From Bryobacteraceae bacterium (lineage in GTDB: Bacteria > Acidobacteriota > Terriglobia > Bryobacterales > Bryobacteraceae): 14,276 bases of DNA. Positions 1 through 6,558 of this stretch are shown here, in pieces. Within the stretch, counting starts at the first letter, position 1, and each line of letters begins with the position of its first letter. The position numbers were made by a program, and so were the translations under genes. Below the pieces are notes generated by a model that had not been told where the DNA came from, searched no databases, and saw nothing but the letters and a program-made list of their open reading frames with translations. Where the stretch lies: assembly GCA_947456995.1 (NCBI GenBank), contig CANGVB010000022.1, forward strand, positions 1-14,276, written 5' to 3'.

Positions 1-636
1 CGTGTGCAGCGGGGCGCAATCGCTTTCGATGGTGGACTGAAAGTCGAGTCCTTCGCGTACGCTCATGATTGCCATGCCATGGTCACCCATGGTGCCGGAG
101 ACAATCACAACGTCGCCCGGTTGGGCACGGGTTGGCCCGATGTGGAGGTTGTCCGGTACGACGCCGACGCCGGCTGTGTTGATGTAGAGCCCATCTGCCT
201 GGCCCTTGCCGACTACTTTGGTGTCTCCAGCGACGATCTGGATGCCGGCCGCCTTTGCAGCTTTGCCCATGCGGCTCAAGACTTCGGCAAGGGTGTCGAG
301 CGGCAAGCCTTCTTCGAGAATGAATGCGGCTGTGAGGTAGAGCGGAGTTGCCCCGGACATGGCGAGATCGTTGATCGTTCCATTGATGGCCAAGTCTCCG
401 ATGCAGCCGCCCGGAAAGAAGAGGGGACGAACGACATAGCTGTCGGTTGAGATGGCGATGCGTCCCTCGATGGGCGGCAGGACGGTAGAGTCGCCGAGTG
501 AGTTTGCGTTTTGACCGCCGAGGGCAGGGAGTATGAGATGCTCAACCAGATCGGCTGAGAGCTTCCCACCACCACCGTGTGCCATCACGATGTGCGAATA
601 GTCCTGCAGCGGCAGAGGACAGACAAAAGGACTCAT
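1..636 (-). CDS. hypE: HypE, hydrogenase maturation (carbamoyl dehydratase), 3'-truncated by window edge
   Basis: Reading the minus strand from the ATG at 636 gives 212 open codons to the window edge with no stop, so this is the N-terminal part of a protein whose family is usually about 330-350 residues. The N-terminus carries the HypE glycine-rich signature AHGGGGKLS (residues 19-27). Further on are the ATP-binding segments [25 protein letters not shown] and VAGDTKVV, typical of the PurM/AIR-synthase-like fold. In the family, HypE receives a carbamoyl group from HypF and dehydrates it to a thiocyanate on its C-terminal cysteine, supplying the CN ligands of the NiFe site. That C-terminus lies outside the window. 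The ATG overlaps the hypD stop in an ATGA, which implies translational coupling. No strong Shine-Dalgarno is seen. Identification is from motifs recognised by eye and is very secure. Confidence 0.95.
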   Translation of the reverse strand, partial: MSPFVCPLPLQDYSHIVMAHGGGGKLSADLVEHLILPALGGQNANSLGDSTVLPPIEGRIAISTDSYVVRPLFFPGGCIGDLAINGTINDLAMSGATPLYLTAAFILEEGLPLDTLAEVLSRMGKAAKAAGIQIVAGDTKVVGKGQADGLYINTAGVGVVPDNLHIGPTRAQPGDVVIVSGTMGDHGMAIMSVREGLDFQSTIESDCAPLHT

Positions 637-1736
637 AAGGTGACCCCGATCAGATGTTGCTTGTATTGGTGGTAAGCAGAGCAGGCGCCTTCGGTGGAAA
701 CCATTGGTGCGCCAAGCGGGCGCTGTGGTGTGCAACGTTTGCCGAAGGCCGGGCACTCGATGGGCTTCTTCTGGCCCATGAGCACTTGGGCGCTGATGCA
801 TTCGGAGTCTTCTTCGACCCCTGCGGCTTCCAGCCCAAAGACACGCTCTGCGTCGAAACCGGCATAGTCTGGACGCAGGCGCATGCCGCTGAGGGGGAGT
901 TCCCCGATGCCGCGCCACTTGCGGTTGCAGACTTCGTAGACTTCATCGACGATGCGCCGCGCACCCGGGTTGCCGTGCAGGGGCACAGCGCGGGAGTACT
1001 GGTTTTCAAATTCAGCACGGCCGGATTCCAGTTGTTTCACCAGCATCAGGATGGACTGGAGAAGATCCACTGGCTCGAAGCCTCCAACTACTACCGGTAC
1101 CTGGAAAGTTTGCGCGATGCGGATGTAGTCTTCACAGCCCGAAACAGTGCAGACGTGGCCGGGGGCTATGAGGCCCTGTACGCGATTGAGCGGTGAGGAG
1201 AGCAGCACCTCAAGCGCCGGGGGAACGAGGACGTGAGAGACGAGGGAAGAGAAGTTGCCCAAGCCTTCTTTGGCCGCCTGCCAGACGGCTTGCGCGTTGG
1301 CGGGCGCTGTGGTTTCAAAGCCAACCGCGAAGAAGACGATTTGTTTGCCGGGGTTCTTGCGGGCGACATCGAGGGCCTGCATGGGCGAGTAGACAAAACG
1401 GACATCGCCGCCTCTGGCTTTTACCTGTAGCAGGTCTGTGATGGAACCCGGTACGCGCATCATGTCGCCGTAGGTGATGAAGATGACCTCGGGCCGTGAG
1501 GCGATCTGAATGGCTTTGTCGATCATCTCCAGAGGAGTTACGCAGACAGGGCAGCCGGGGCCGTGGACGAGCTGGATCTGTTGGGGGATCAACTCGTCGA
1601 TGCCGTAACGCATGAGGCTGTGTGTTTGCCCACCGCAGATTTCCATCAGCACCCAGGGTTGGGTGACGGTGGCTTCGATCTCCTTGAGAATGGCGTGGGC
1701 GAGGCTTGGGTCGCGGTATTCGTCGAGATATTTCAT
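633..1736 (-). CDS. hypD: HypD, Fe-S scaffold protein for [NiFe]-hydrogenase Fe(CN)2CO cofactor assembly
   Basis: This 367-residue protein has the normal length for HypD. Visible family motifs are [10 protein letters not shown] (Cys34, His39), [11 protein letters not shown] (Cys62, Cys65), [10 protein letters not shown] and [10 protein letters not shown]. The C-terminal part holds further cysteines (around CPAFGKRC and EGACSAY) that form the [4Fe-4S] site in known HypD. With HypC it forms the scaffold on which the Fe(CN)2CO unit is built in the cytoplasm before transfer to the large subunit. The ATG overlaps the hypC stop in an ATGA, and its own stop overlaps the hypE start in the same way, so hypC-hypD-hypE are coupled. 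A GGAG lies about 11 nt upstream of the ATG, inside hypC. Nothing looks degraded. Confidence 0.97.
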   Translation of the reverse strand: MKYLDEYRDPSLAHAILKEIEATVTQPWVLMEICGGQTHSLMRYGIDELIPQQIQLVHGPGCPVCVTPLEMIDKAIQIASRPEVIFITYGDMMRVPGSITDLLQVKARGGDVRFVYSPMQALDVARKNPGKQIVFFAVGFETTAPANAQAVWQAAKEGLGNFSSLVSHVLVPPALEVLLSSPLNRVQGLIAPGHVCTVSGCEDYIRIAQTFQVPVVVGGFEPVDLLQSILMLVKQLESGRAEFENQYSRAVPLHGNPGARRIVDEVYEVCNRKWRGIGELPLSGMRLRPDYAGFDAERVFGLEAAGVEEDSECISAQVLMGQKKPIECPAFGKRCTPQRPLGAPMVSTEGACSAYHQYKQHLIGVTL

Positions 1737-1975
1737 GGGTCGAGTGGCTCCATCATGCCGAGACGTTCAATGAGTTCAAATGTGGATTTGGCTTCGGCTT
1801 CGTCGATCTTGCTGAGGGCGAAGCCGACGTGTACGAGGACGAAGTCTCCGGGGGTGGCTTCAGGGACGAAGTCGAGAAATACGGCTCGCTCGACGCCACC
1901 GAATTTCACCTGGCCTACGCGGTTGTAGCCGATGTCTTCGATGGAGACAACCTGGCCGGGTATGGCTAAACACAT
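1733..1975 (-). CDS. hypC: HypC/HybG-family hydrogenase maturation chaperone
   Basis: A complete 80-residue HypC. It begins MCLAIPGQV; the conserved Cys2 (after Met removal the N-terminal residue) is the ligand that binds the Fe(CN)2CO unit and contacts the large-subunit precursor. The rest ([32 protein letters not shown] region) is the usual small OB-like beta barrel, ending in an acidic helix. The ATG sits inside the last codons of hyaD (10-bp overlap), with a GGAG about 7 nt upstream within hyaD. The stop overlaps the hypD start. As the only HypC in view, immediately after the protease gene, it is probably dedicated to the HyaB subunit encoded upstream. Confidence 0.96.
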   Translation of the reverse strand: MCLAIPGQVVSIEDIGYNRVGQVKFGGVERAVFLDFVPEATPGDFVLVHVGFALSKIDEAEAKSTFELIERLGMMEPLDP

Positions 1976-2472
1976 AGGGCGGCTCCAGTAAGTTCTTCGA
2001 TGAGAAGCTTGGCTTGCAGCTCGGCTTCATCAAGAGTTTCGAGTACAGAGGGGCTGAGGCCAATGCCGGTGGCGAAGAGTTCTGGTTCTACTCCGATGAC
2101 GGCGATGCGGCCGGGGAGATCTCCGGTGAGTGCGGCAACAGCAAGCAGGCCTGCGGCATTGCCTTCGTGGGCGCTGCGGCCTTTGACGGCACCTACTTCG
2201 TTCCACTCGATGTTGGGCTTTACCAGCAAGGTTCCTGGTGTCTGGTTGGCGCAGAAGGCATCGAGGAGAAGGACGGCAGAACGGCCGGAAAGCAGGCTGA
2301 GGAGGCCGAGGCCCATTGTGCCGCCGTCGACGTATTCTACTTGCGAGTCTTCCTGCTGCGTGTTGCGCAAACGCTCAAGCAATGTGGGCCCGAAGCCATC
2401 GTCCGTCAGCAGGAGATTGCCGAGGCCAAGAACGAGCACGGGTTTAACTGAGCCAGGTGTTGTTGTCAACAT
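1966..2472 (-). CDS. hyaD: HyaD-type hydrogenase maturation endopeptidase
   Basis: This 168-residue protein belongs to the HybD/HupD/HyaD peptidase family (family A31 fold). These enzymes sense nickel in the large-subunit precursor and clip its C-terminal extension. The N-terminus VLVLGLGNLLLTDDGFG is the family signature. The three nickel-sensing residues of HybD (Glu16, Asp62, His93) correspond to Asp25, Asp71 (LLLDAF) and His102 (SAHEGN). Asp instead of Glu at the first position also occurs in HycI-type proteases, so it is not a defect. The ATG at 2472 is chosen because AAGGAA lies 5 nt upstream. It overlaps the 3' end of hyaC by 29 bp and runs into hypC by 10 bp. Its substrate is presumably the HyaB precursor, whose cleavable tail is visible. 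Confidence 0.94.
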   Translation of the reverse strand: MLTTTPGSVKPVLVLGLGNLLLTDDGFGPTLLERLRNTQQEDSQVEYVDGGTMGLGLLSLLSGRSAVLLLDAFCANQTPGTLLVKPNIEWNEVGAVKGRSAHEGNAAGLLAVAALTGDLPGRIAVIGVEPELFATGIGLSPSVLETLDEAELQAKLLIEELTGAALCV

Positions 2473-3169
2473 CGGATTTCCTTACGAATTTACGGCCAGT
2501 GAAGATGGAACCAACCATGCCATTGTCGAGATAGATGCTGTCGAGAATGACGATGTAGATGTGGATGGCGATGAAGATCAAAATGCCCCAGGCAAAGGCG
2601 TGGTGCCATTGGTGAACCTGATAGGAGCCGCCGAGCAACGGGATCACCCAGCCGAAGAGGGTGCTCCAGAAGCCACCGGGATTGGATTCGCCATACATAG
2701 CAAAGCCCGTTGCTATTTCAGCCCCGCCCATGCCGGCGATGAAGATCAGGTAGCTTAAGGCTCCAAGCTGGTTGTGGCCGACAAAGCGCTGAGTGATGTG
2801 GATGGTGAGGTACTCCCAGCTTTGCTCGATGAGTTGATGCCACCAGGAGAGTCGCCAGAAGAATGGAAAGCCGGAGCGGGCGTAGTTATTGCCGGCAAAG
2901 AACCAGTAGATGCGAATGAGAAAGGAGGCGAGCAGGACGTAGCCGGCGATGAAGTGGATTTGGCGGAAGCGGCCCATCAGAAAGTTGAACGTGGCTTCGC
3001 CTGTCGAGGATGCCCAGGGCCAGGCGATGAAGAAACCCGTAGCCAGCAGGACCGTGATCGAGACCACCATCATCCAGTGGCCGATGCGGATGGGGGATTC
3101 CCAAACGTAGCGGGACTCGACGGTTTCGATCTGCACAGGTGCCGGCGCGAGATGAATTTGAGTAGACAT
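2444..3169 (-). CDS. hyaC: HyaC/HupC-type cytochrome b subunit of membrane-bound hydrogenase
   Basis: A 241-residue integral membrane di-haem cytochrome b of the Ni/Fe-hydrogenase b-type family (about 225-245 residues). Four hydrophobic segments are seen at about 31-50, 71-91, 137-158 and 190-210. Candidate haem ligands are His31 (RIGHW), His72 (RQIHF), His186/His189/His190 (QVHQWHH) and His203 (IAIHIY), matching the conserved pattern. It anchors HyaAB on the periplasmic face and takes electrons from the distal Fe-S cluster to the quinone pool. The Shine-Dalgarno TAGGAG overlaps the hyaB stop, giving an 8-bp gap. In this locus it could also pass electrons toward the cytochromes encoded divergently, but the sequence does not decide that. 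Confidence 0.94.
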   Translation of the reverse strand: MSTQIHLAPAPVQIETVESRYVWESPIRIGHWMMVVSITVLLATGFFIAWPWASSTGEATFNFLMGRFRQIHFIAGYVLLASFLIRIYWFFAGNNYARSGFPFFWRLSWWHQLIEQSWEYLTIHITQRFVGHNQLGALSYLIFIAGMGGAEIATGFAMYGESNPGGFWSTLFGWVIPLLGGSYQVHQWHHAFAWGILIFIAIHIYIVILDSIYLDNGMVGSIFTGRKFVRKSDVDNNTWLS

Positions 3170-3177
3170 GGTGTCTC

Positions 3178-4905
3178 CTAACGCACGACGATTTTGGCTA
3201 AGGTTTCGCCGTCTTCACCCATGACGTGGGTGGCGCAGGCGAGGCAGGGATCAAAGGAGTGAATGGTTCGGAGGATCTCAACAGGCTTGGTGCCATCGGC
3301 CATTTTGGTGCCGATGAGGGCGGCCTCATAGGCACCGTGTTTGCCTTCGGAATCCTTGGGCGAGGCATTCCAGGTAGAGGGCACAACGATCTGGTAGGAC
3401 TCCGTCTTCTTATCCTTGATCTTGATCCAGTGGCCGAGTGCGCCGCGTGGGGCCTCTACAAAGCCGACACCTTTGGCTTCTGTTGGCCAGGAGGCTGGCT
3501 CCCAGTTCTTGGTGTTGGCAGTGACGGTGTCGCCCGCCTTGAGATTCGCGATGAGGTTGTTGTATTCCTCCAGCATCCACTGGGCTGCGAGTTTGGTTTC
3601 AAGACCACGGGCAAAGGTACGGCCGAGGGTTGAGAAGAGGGCGGTAGCGGGGAGCTTGGTGGCACCGAGGCCCCAGTTCACAACGTCTTTGATGGCAGTG
3701 TTGCCTGAGGCGTAGCCGATTACCATTCGCGCGAGGGGGCCCACTTCAACTGCGTTGCCGCGCCAGCGCGGGGTCTTGACCCAGGAGTAGCCCTGGTTTT
3801 CGTCGAGCTGTTTGTAGGGCGGCTTGGGGCCAGAATATTTGGCCTTGGTCTGGCCTTCCCATGGGTGGAGCTTCTTCTTGCCGTCGCCGTATTCATACCA
3901 GGAGTGGGTGACTTCTTCCTGTACCTGAGAAAAGTCGGTGAGGTCGAGTTGTTGCACCTCGTTGAGATTCTTGTTGAGGACAACGCCACGCGGAAAGCGG
4001 AACTTCGAAATCGATTCGAGGTTGTAGTCGGTAGGCATGTCGCCGTAGGCCATGAAGTTGCCGAGGCCGCCGCCGATTTGAGTCCATTCCGGGTAGAAGC
4101 TGGCGATGGCGGCGAGGTCTGGAATGTAGAGCTGGTCGACGATGTTGATCGCCTCCATGATCTTGTCTTTGACAAAGCTCAGGCGCTCCATGTTGATGGG
4201 GGCATTGTCGTCCACCATGTTGATGGCACAGGCGACGCCACCCACCAGATAGTTGGGATGCGGGTTCTTGCCACCGAAGACGGTGTGGATTTTGGCAACT
4301 TCCTTCTGCCACTGGAGGGCTTCCAGATAGTGCGCGACGGCCATGAGGTTGGCTTCGGGCGGGAGCTTGTAGGCGGGGTGGCCCCAGTAGGCGTTCTGGA
4401 AGATTCCAAGCTGGCCGGAGTCTACAAACTTCTTGAGCGTGGCGAGTGTGTCGGAATAGTAGCCGGGCGAGGATTTCGGCCAGTGGGGCGATACCTTCTG
4501 AGCGAGGGCAGAGGTGGCCGCAGGGTCGGCCTTGAGTGCTGAGACGACGTCGACCCAGTCGAGCGCATGCAGATGGTAGAAGTGAATCACGTGATCCTGC
4601 ACGATCTGGGTAAAGTTCATCAGGTGCCGGATGATGCTGGCGTTTTTTGGGATGTCGATCTTGAGGGCGTTCTCGACGCTGCGGACGCTGGCGAGGGCAT
4701 GGATGGTGGTGCAGACGCCGCAGATGCGCTCGGCAAAGGCCCAGACCTCGCGAGGGTCGCGGCCTTGTACGATCAACTCGATGCCGCGCCACATGGTGCC
4801 GCTAGAGAGGGCGTCGCCGATGACGTTCTGGTCATTGAGCATGGCTTCAACGCGAAGGTGACCTTCAATTCGCGTGACTGGATCTACTACGACTCGGGTA
4901 GACAT
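3178..4905 (-). CDS. hyaB: [NiFe]-hydrogenase large (catalytic) subunit, HyaB type
   Basis: This 575-residue protein is slightly shorter than E. coli HyaB (597). The L1 motif RICGVCTTIHA gives Cys62 and Cys65. The L2 motif DPCLACATH gives Cys554 and Cys557. These four cysteines hold the Ni-Fe(CN)2CO centre. After His560 comes a 15-residue tail (VMGEDGETLAKIVVR), the extension the HyaD-type protease removes after nickel insertion. The N-terminal VDPVTRIEGHLRVE is also typical of the family. There is no signal peptide: the subunit is exported as a folded hitchhiker with the Tat-tagged small subunit. The ATG has a TAGGAG that overlaps the hyaA stop, 6 nt upstream. It catalyses H2 = 2H+ + 2e- on the periplasmic side. 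Similarity to HyaB is high along the whole length. Confidence 0.97.
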   Translation of the reverse strand: MSTRVVVDPVTRIEGHLRVEAMLNDQNVIGDALSSGTMWRGIELIVQGRDPREVWAFAERICGVCTTIHALASVRSVENALKIDIPKNASIIRHLMNFTQIVQDHVIHFYHLHALDWVDVVSALKADPAATSALAQKVSPHWPKSSPGYYSDTLATLKKFVDSGQLGIFQNAYWGHPAYKLPPEANLMAVAHYLEALQWQKEVAKIHTVFGGKNPHPNYLVGGVACAINMVDDNAPINMERLSFVKDKIMEAINIVDQLYIPDLAAIASFYPEWTQIGGGLGNFMAYGDMPTDYNLESISKFRFPRGVVLNKNLNEVQQLDLTDFSQVQEEVTHSWYEYGDGKKKLHPWEGQTKAKYSGPKPPYKQLDENQGYSWVKTPRWRGNAVEVGPLARMVIGYASGNTAIKDVVNWGLGATKLPATALFSTLGRTFARGLETKLAAQWMLEEYNNLIANLKAGDTVTANTKNWEPASWPTEAKGVGFVEAPRGALGHWIKIKDKKTESYQIVVPSTWNASPKDSEGKHGAYEAALIGTKMADGTKPVEILRTIHSFDPCLACATHVMGEDGETLAKIVVR

Positions 4906-4914
4906 GGGTGGCTC

Positions 4915-6024
4915 CTATTCGACGGGCTTGGTAGGTTCGATGTTGACTAGCTTCTGGTCGACCAGCTTGTGTTTGGCAAGGGCGGCGACGCCGTGGGCTG
5001 CGATTGCGCCCGCGACAACGGTGGTGAGGCCGAGGCCGACGCGGTCGGCGGTAAGGTCGGTAGTTGGGTTCGGGATGTTGGCCAGGCGTTCATAGAAGGG
5101 GCCGTTATCCCAGAAGCCTTCCTCTGAGCAACCAAAGCAGCCGTGGCCTGAGCCGATTGGGAAGGAGACACATTCGTTCCACTTCATCGAAGCGCATGCA
5201 TTGTAGGTTGAAGGGCCGCGGCAACCCATCTTGTACAGACACCAGCCTTTGCGGGCACCTTCGTCGTCCCAGGCTTCTACAAACTGCCCGGCGTCAAAGT
5301 AGCTGCGGCGGTAGCAACGGTCGTGGATGCGCTGGCCGTAGAACATCTTGGGGCGCTTGGCACTGTCGAGTTCTGGCAGGCGGTCGAAGGTGAGGATGTA
5401 GCTGAGAACGCCGGTCATCACTTCAGCAATCGGCGGGCAGCCAGGTACGTTGATCACCGGCTTGTCGGTAATCATCTTATAGACGGGTTTGGCTCCGGTG
5501 GGGTTGGGGTAAGCGGCCTGAACACAGCCATTGGAAGCACAACTGCCCCAGGCGATGATGGCTTTGGCTCCAGCAGCTGCCTCTTCGAGAATGCTGGTAA
5601 AGGTTTCGCCTCCGATGGTGCAGTAGACGCCTCCATCGTTGGTGGGCGCGTTGCCTTCAACGGCGAGGAGATACTGGCCCTTGTAGTCCTTCATGATCTT
5701 CTTGCGAATCTCTTCGGCTTGATGTCCGGCGGCGGCTTGCAGGACGTCGTCATAGTCGAGCGAGACCATGTTGAAGAGAATGTCCTGGGCGATCGGGTGT
5801 GTGGATCGTATAAAAGACTCGCTGCAGCAGGTGCATTCGAGGCCATGGATCCAGAGCACGGGGATTCGCGGCTTGTTGTCGAGAGCGGTTGCAATTTGCG
5901 CCGCGGCTTCTTTGGGAAGGCCGAGCGATGCGGCCGTCATAGTGCAGAAGGTGAGTATGTCGCGGCGGCTGATGCCACGCCGCTCGAGAACTTCAGACGT
6001 TGTTGCAGGGTGAGAGGCAATCAT
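4915..6024 (-). CDS. hyaA: [NiFe]-hydrogenase small subunit, HyaA type, with O2-tolerance six-cysteine signature
   Basis: Start at the ATG at 6024 (369 residues): AAGGAG ends 8 nt upstream, whereas an in-frame GTG at 6033 overlaps that site. Residues 19-24 (SRRDIL) form a twin-arginine Tat signal followed by a hydrophobic stretch. The proximal cluster site contains Cys64, Cys66, Cys67 ([10 protein letters not shown]), Cys162, Cys167 (GSCASNGC) and Cys196 (PGCPP). These six cysteines, including the two extra ones, define the [4Fe-3S] cluster of oxygen-tolerant group 1d enzymes. Distal-cluster ligands are His234, Cys237, Cys262, Cys268; medial ones are Cys277, Cys296, Cys299. A C-terminal membrane helix is at about 327-351. 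The sequence resembles E. coli HyaA throughout. It carries electrons from the active site to HyaC. It is the first gene of the operon and has a -24/-12 promoter upstream. Confidence 0.97.
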   Translation of the reverse strand: MIASHPATTSEVLERRGISRRDILTFCTMTAASLGLPKEAAAQIATALDNKPRIPVLWIHGLECTCCSESFIRSTHPIAQDILFNMVSLDYDDVLQAAAGHQAEEIRKKIMKDYKGQYLLAVEGNAPTNDGGVYCTIGGETFTSILEEAAAGAKAIIAWGSCASNGCVQAAYPNPTGAKPVYKMITDKPVINVPGCPPIAEVMTGVLSYILTFDRLPELDSAKRPKMFYGQRIHDRCYRRSYFDAGQFVEAWDDEGARKGWCLYKMGCRGPSTYNACASMKWNECVSFPIGSGHGCFGCSEEGFWDNGPFYERLANIPNPTTDLTADRVGLGLTTVVAGAIAAHGVAALAKHKLVDQKLVNIEPTKPVE

Positions 6025-6032
6025 GGGGCCCA

Positions 6033-6038
6033 CTCCTT
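6033..6038 (-). promoter_or_regulatory. Shine-Dalgarno AAGGAG of hyaA
   Basis: AAGGAG on the minus strand, 8 nt before the ATG at 6024. It decides the start, because the alternative GTG at 6033 would lie within the ribosome binding site. Confidence 0.85.
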
Positions 6039-6055
6039 AGGCTGTTCCCCTAGTT

Positions 6056-6071
6056 AGCAATTGGAGTGCCA
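6056..6071 (-). promoter_or_regulatory. sigma-54 (-24/-12) promoter driving the hya-hyp operon
   Basis: The minus strand reads TGGCACTCCAATTGCT. Compared with the consensus TGGCACG-N4-TTGCW, only the G after TGGCAC differs. The invariant GG and GC are exactly 10 nt apart. Transcription should start about 12 nt past the GC, near 6045-6047, leaving a short leader of about 20 nt that contains the AAGGAG and the hyaA ATG. RpoN-dependent uptake hydrogenase operons activated by HoxA or HupR are established in other bacteria. A sigma-54 activator gene (12887-14251) in the same window supports the call. Confidence 0.82.
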
Positions 6072-6097
6072 GTTGAAACCTGCCTGTAATGTTCTTT

Positions 6098-6130
6098 ATT
6101 TGACCCTTGGGGCTGAAATATGGGGCAAAT
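6098..6130. repeat. imperfect inverted repeat, candidate activator-binding site
   Basis: ATTTGACCC (6098-6106) and GGGGCAAAT (6122-6130) are inverted with 8 of 9 matches and a 15-nt spacer. The arms lie about two helical turns apart, centred roughly 65-70 bp upstream of the predicted hyaA start of transcription. That is a plausible though slightly close position for an enhancer-binding protein. No HupR-like TTG-N5-CAA was found in the region. Function is inferred from position only. Confidence 0.35.
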
Positions 6131-6143
6131 TCCTCAATGGTTG

Positions 6144-6171
6144 GGGGATTTGACGCACCCAGCTTATCCCC
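6144..6171. repeat. inverted repeat GGGGAT-N16-ATCCCC in the divergent control region
   Basis: GGGGAT (6144-6149) and ATCCCC (6166-6171) are perfect 6-bp inverted arms with a 16-nt spacer. They bracket the -35 element and end just before the -10 element of the predicted rightward promoter. A protein bound here could repress or modulate the cytochrome operon. Arms this short can arise by chance. Confidence 0.3.
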
Positions 6172-6178
6172 TTCTATT
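6150..6178 (+). promoter_or_regulatory. candidate sigma-70 type promoter for the cytochrome operon
   Basis: TTGACG (6150-6155, 5 of 6 to TTGACA) and TCTATT (6173-6178, 4 of 6 to TATAAT) are separated by 17 nt. The predicted start of transcription is near 6185, about 44 nt before the ATG at 6229. It is the best match I found in the divergent region facing right. The -10 is weak, so an activator may be needed. Confidence 0.4.
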
Positions 6179-6216
6179 GAATTTAGGGCTAAAGCGAAAC
6201 GGCAATAGAAATGCAT

Positions 6217-6221
6217 AAGGA
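6217..6221 (+). promoter_or_regulatory. Shine-Dalgarno AAGGA of the monohaem cytochrome gene
   Basis: AAGGA sits 7 nt before the ATG at 6229. This favours that start over the in-frame ATG at 6211, which would put six extra residues before a normal signal peptide. Confidence 0.75.
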
Positions 6222-6228
6222 ACCAGCA

Positions 6229-6546
6229 ATGAGACTTCAACTAATTTCGCTTTCCTTACTTTTAGCGACTTCCGCCGTTGCATTTGGAGCTGACGTCGCC
6301 GCCGGAAAAACTGCTTACGATGCAGCTTGCAAAAAGTGCCATGGCGCGGATGGAACACCCAACCCGGCCATCGTCAAGATGATGAAGGTTGATATGAAGC
6401 ATCTTGGCTCAAAAGACGTTCAAGGCAAGAGCGATGCTGTTTTGAAGAAGGAAACCATCGAGGGAGTAGGCAAGATGAAGGCTATGCCTGCGGTGGAAAA
6501 AGACGTCGCCAATATTTTGGCCTTCGTTCGGACGCTGAAGCAGTAG
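6229..6546 (+). CDS. small periplasmic monohaem cytochrome c (class I)
   Basis: Starting at the ATG at 6229, the 105-residue product has a Sec signal peptide (MRLQLISLSLLLATSAVAFGA, cleavage likely near residue 20) and a mature domain of about 85 residues. Haem is attached at CKKCH (Cys34, Cys37, His38). The second axial ligand is probably Met86 in KAMPAV, with Met83 as the alternative. The fold matches the cytochrome CBB3/class I c family. It is the first gene of the rightward operon and is followed after 12 nt by the hexahaem membrane cytochrome, whose Shine-Dalgarno touches this stop. A soluble electron shuttle between inner membrane cytochromes and the MtrA-like protein is the likely job (inference from context). 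No specific ortholog is recognised. Confidence 0.87.
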   Translation: MRLQLISLSLLLATSAVAFGADVAAGKTAYDAACKKCHGADGTPNPAIVKMMKVDMKHLGSKDVQGKSDAVLKKETIEGVGKMKAMPAVEKDVANILAFVRTLKQ

Positions 6547-6558
6547 AGGATCTGAAGC

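Larger units (their letters stand above)
6025..6228. other. divergent intergenic control region between hydrogenase and cytochrome operons
   Basis: This 204-bp region is the only sizeable non-coding stretch in the window. It holds the minus-strand -24/-12 promoter, the rightward promoter candidate, two inverted repeats and the two ribosome binding sites listed separately. No RNA gene, terminator hairpin or further open frame of note is seen. Confidence 0.8.

Noticed and set aside
2000..2758. 252-codon plus-strand open frame
   Set aside because: It lies antisense to hyaD and hyaC, shows no recognisable domain, and is a by-product of codon bias.
6025..6033. GTG at 6033 as the hyaA start (adds three residues)
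   Set aside because: It overlaps the AAGGAG, which is ideally spaced for the ATG at 6024.
5323..6057. 244-codon plus-strand open frame across hyaA
   Set aside because: It is antisense to a very well conserved gene and spans its promoter; no motif supports it.
6142..6157. A GG-N10-GC pair on the plus strand that could be a second sigma-54 promoter facing the cytochrome operon
   Set aside because: Apart from the GG and GC dinucleotides and one flanking base on each side it does not match TGGCACG or TTGC, so it is likely chance; it also overlaps the better sigma-70 candidate.
6211..6228. ATG at 6211 as the start of the monohaem cytochrome
   Set aside because: It precedes the AAGGA site and would add charged residues before a standard signal peptide; the ATG at 6229 is better.
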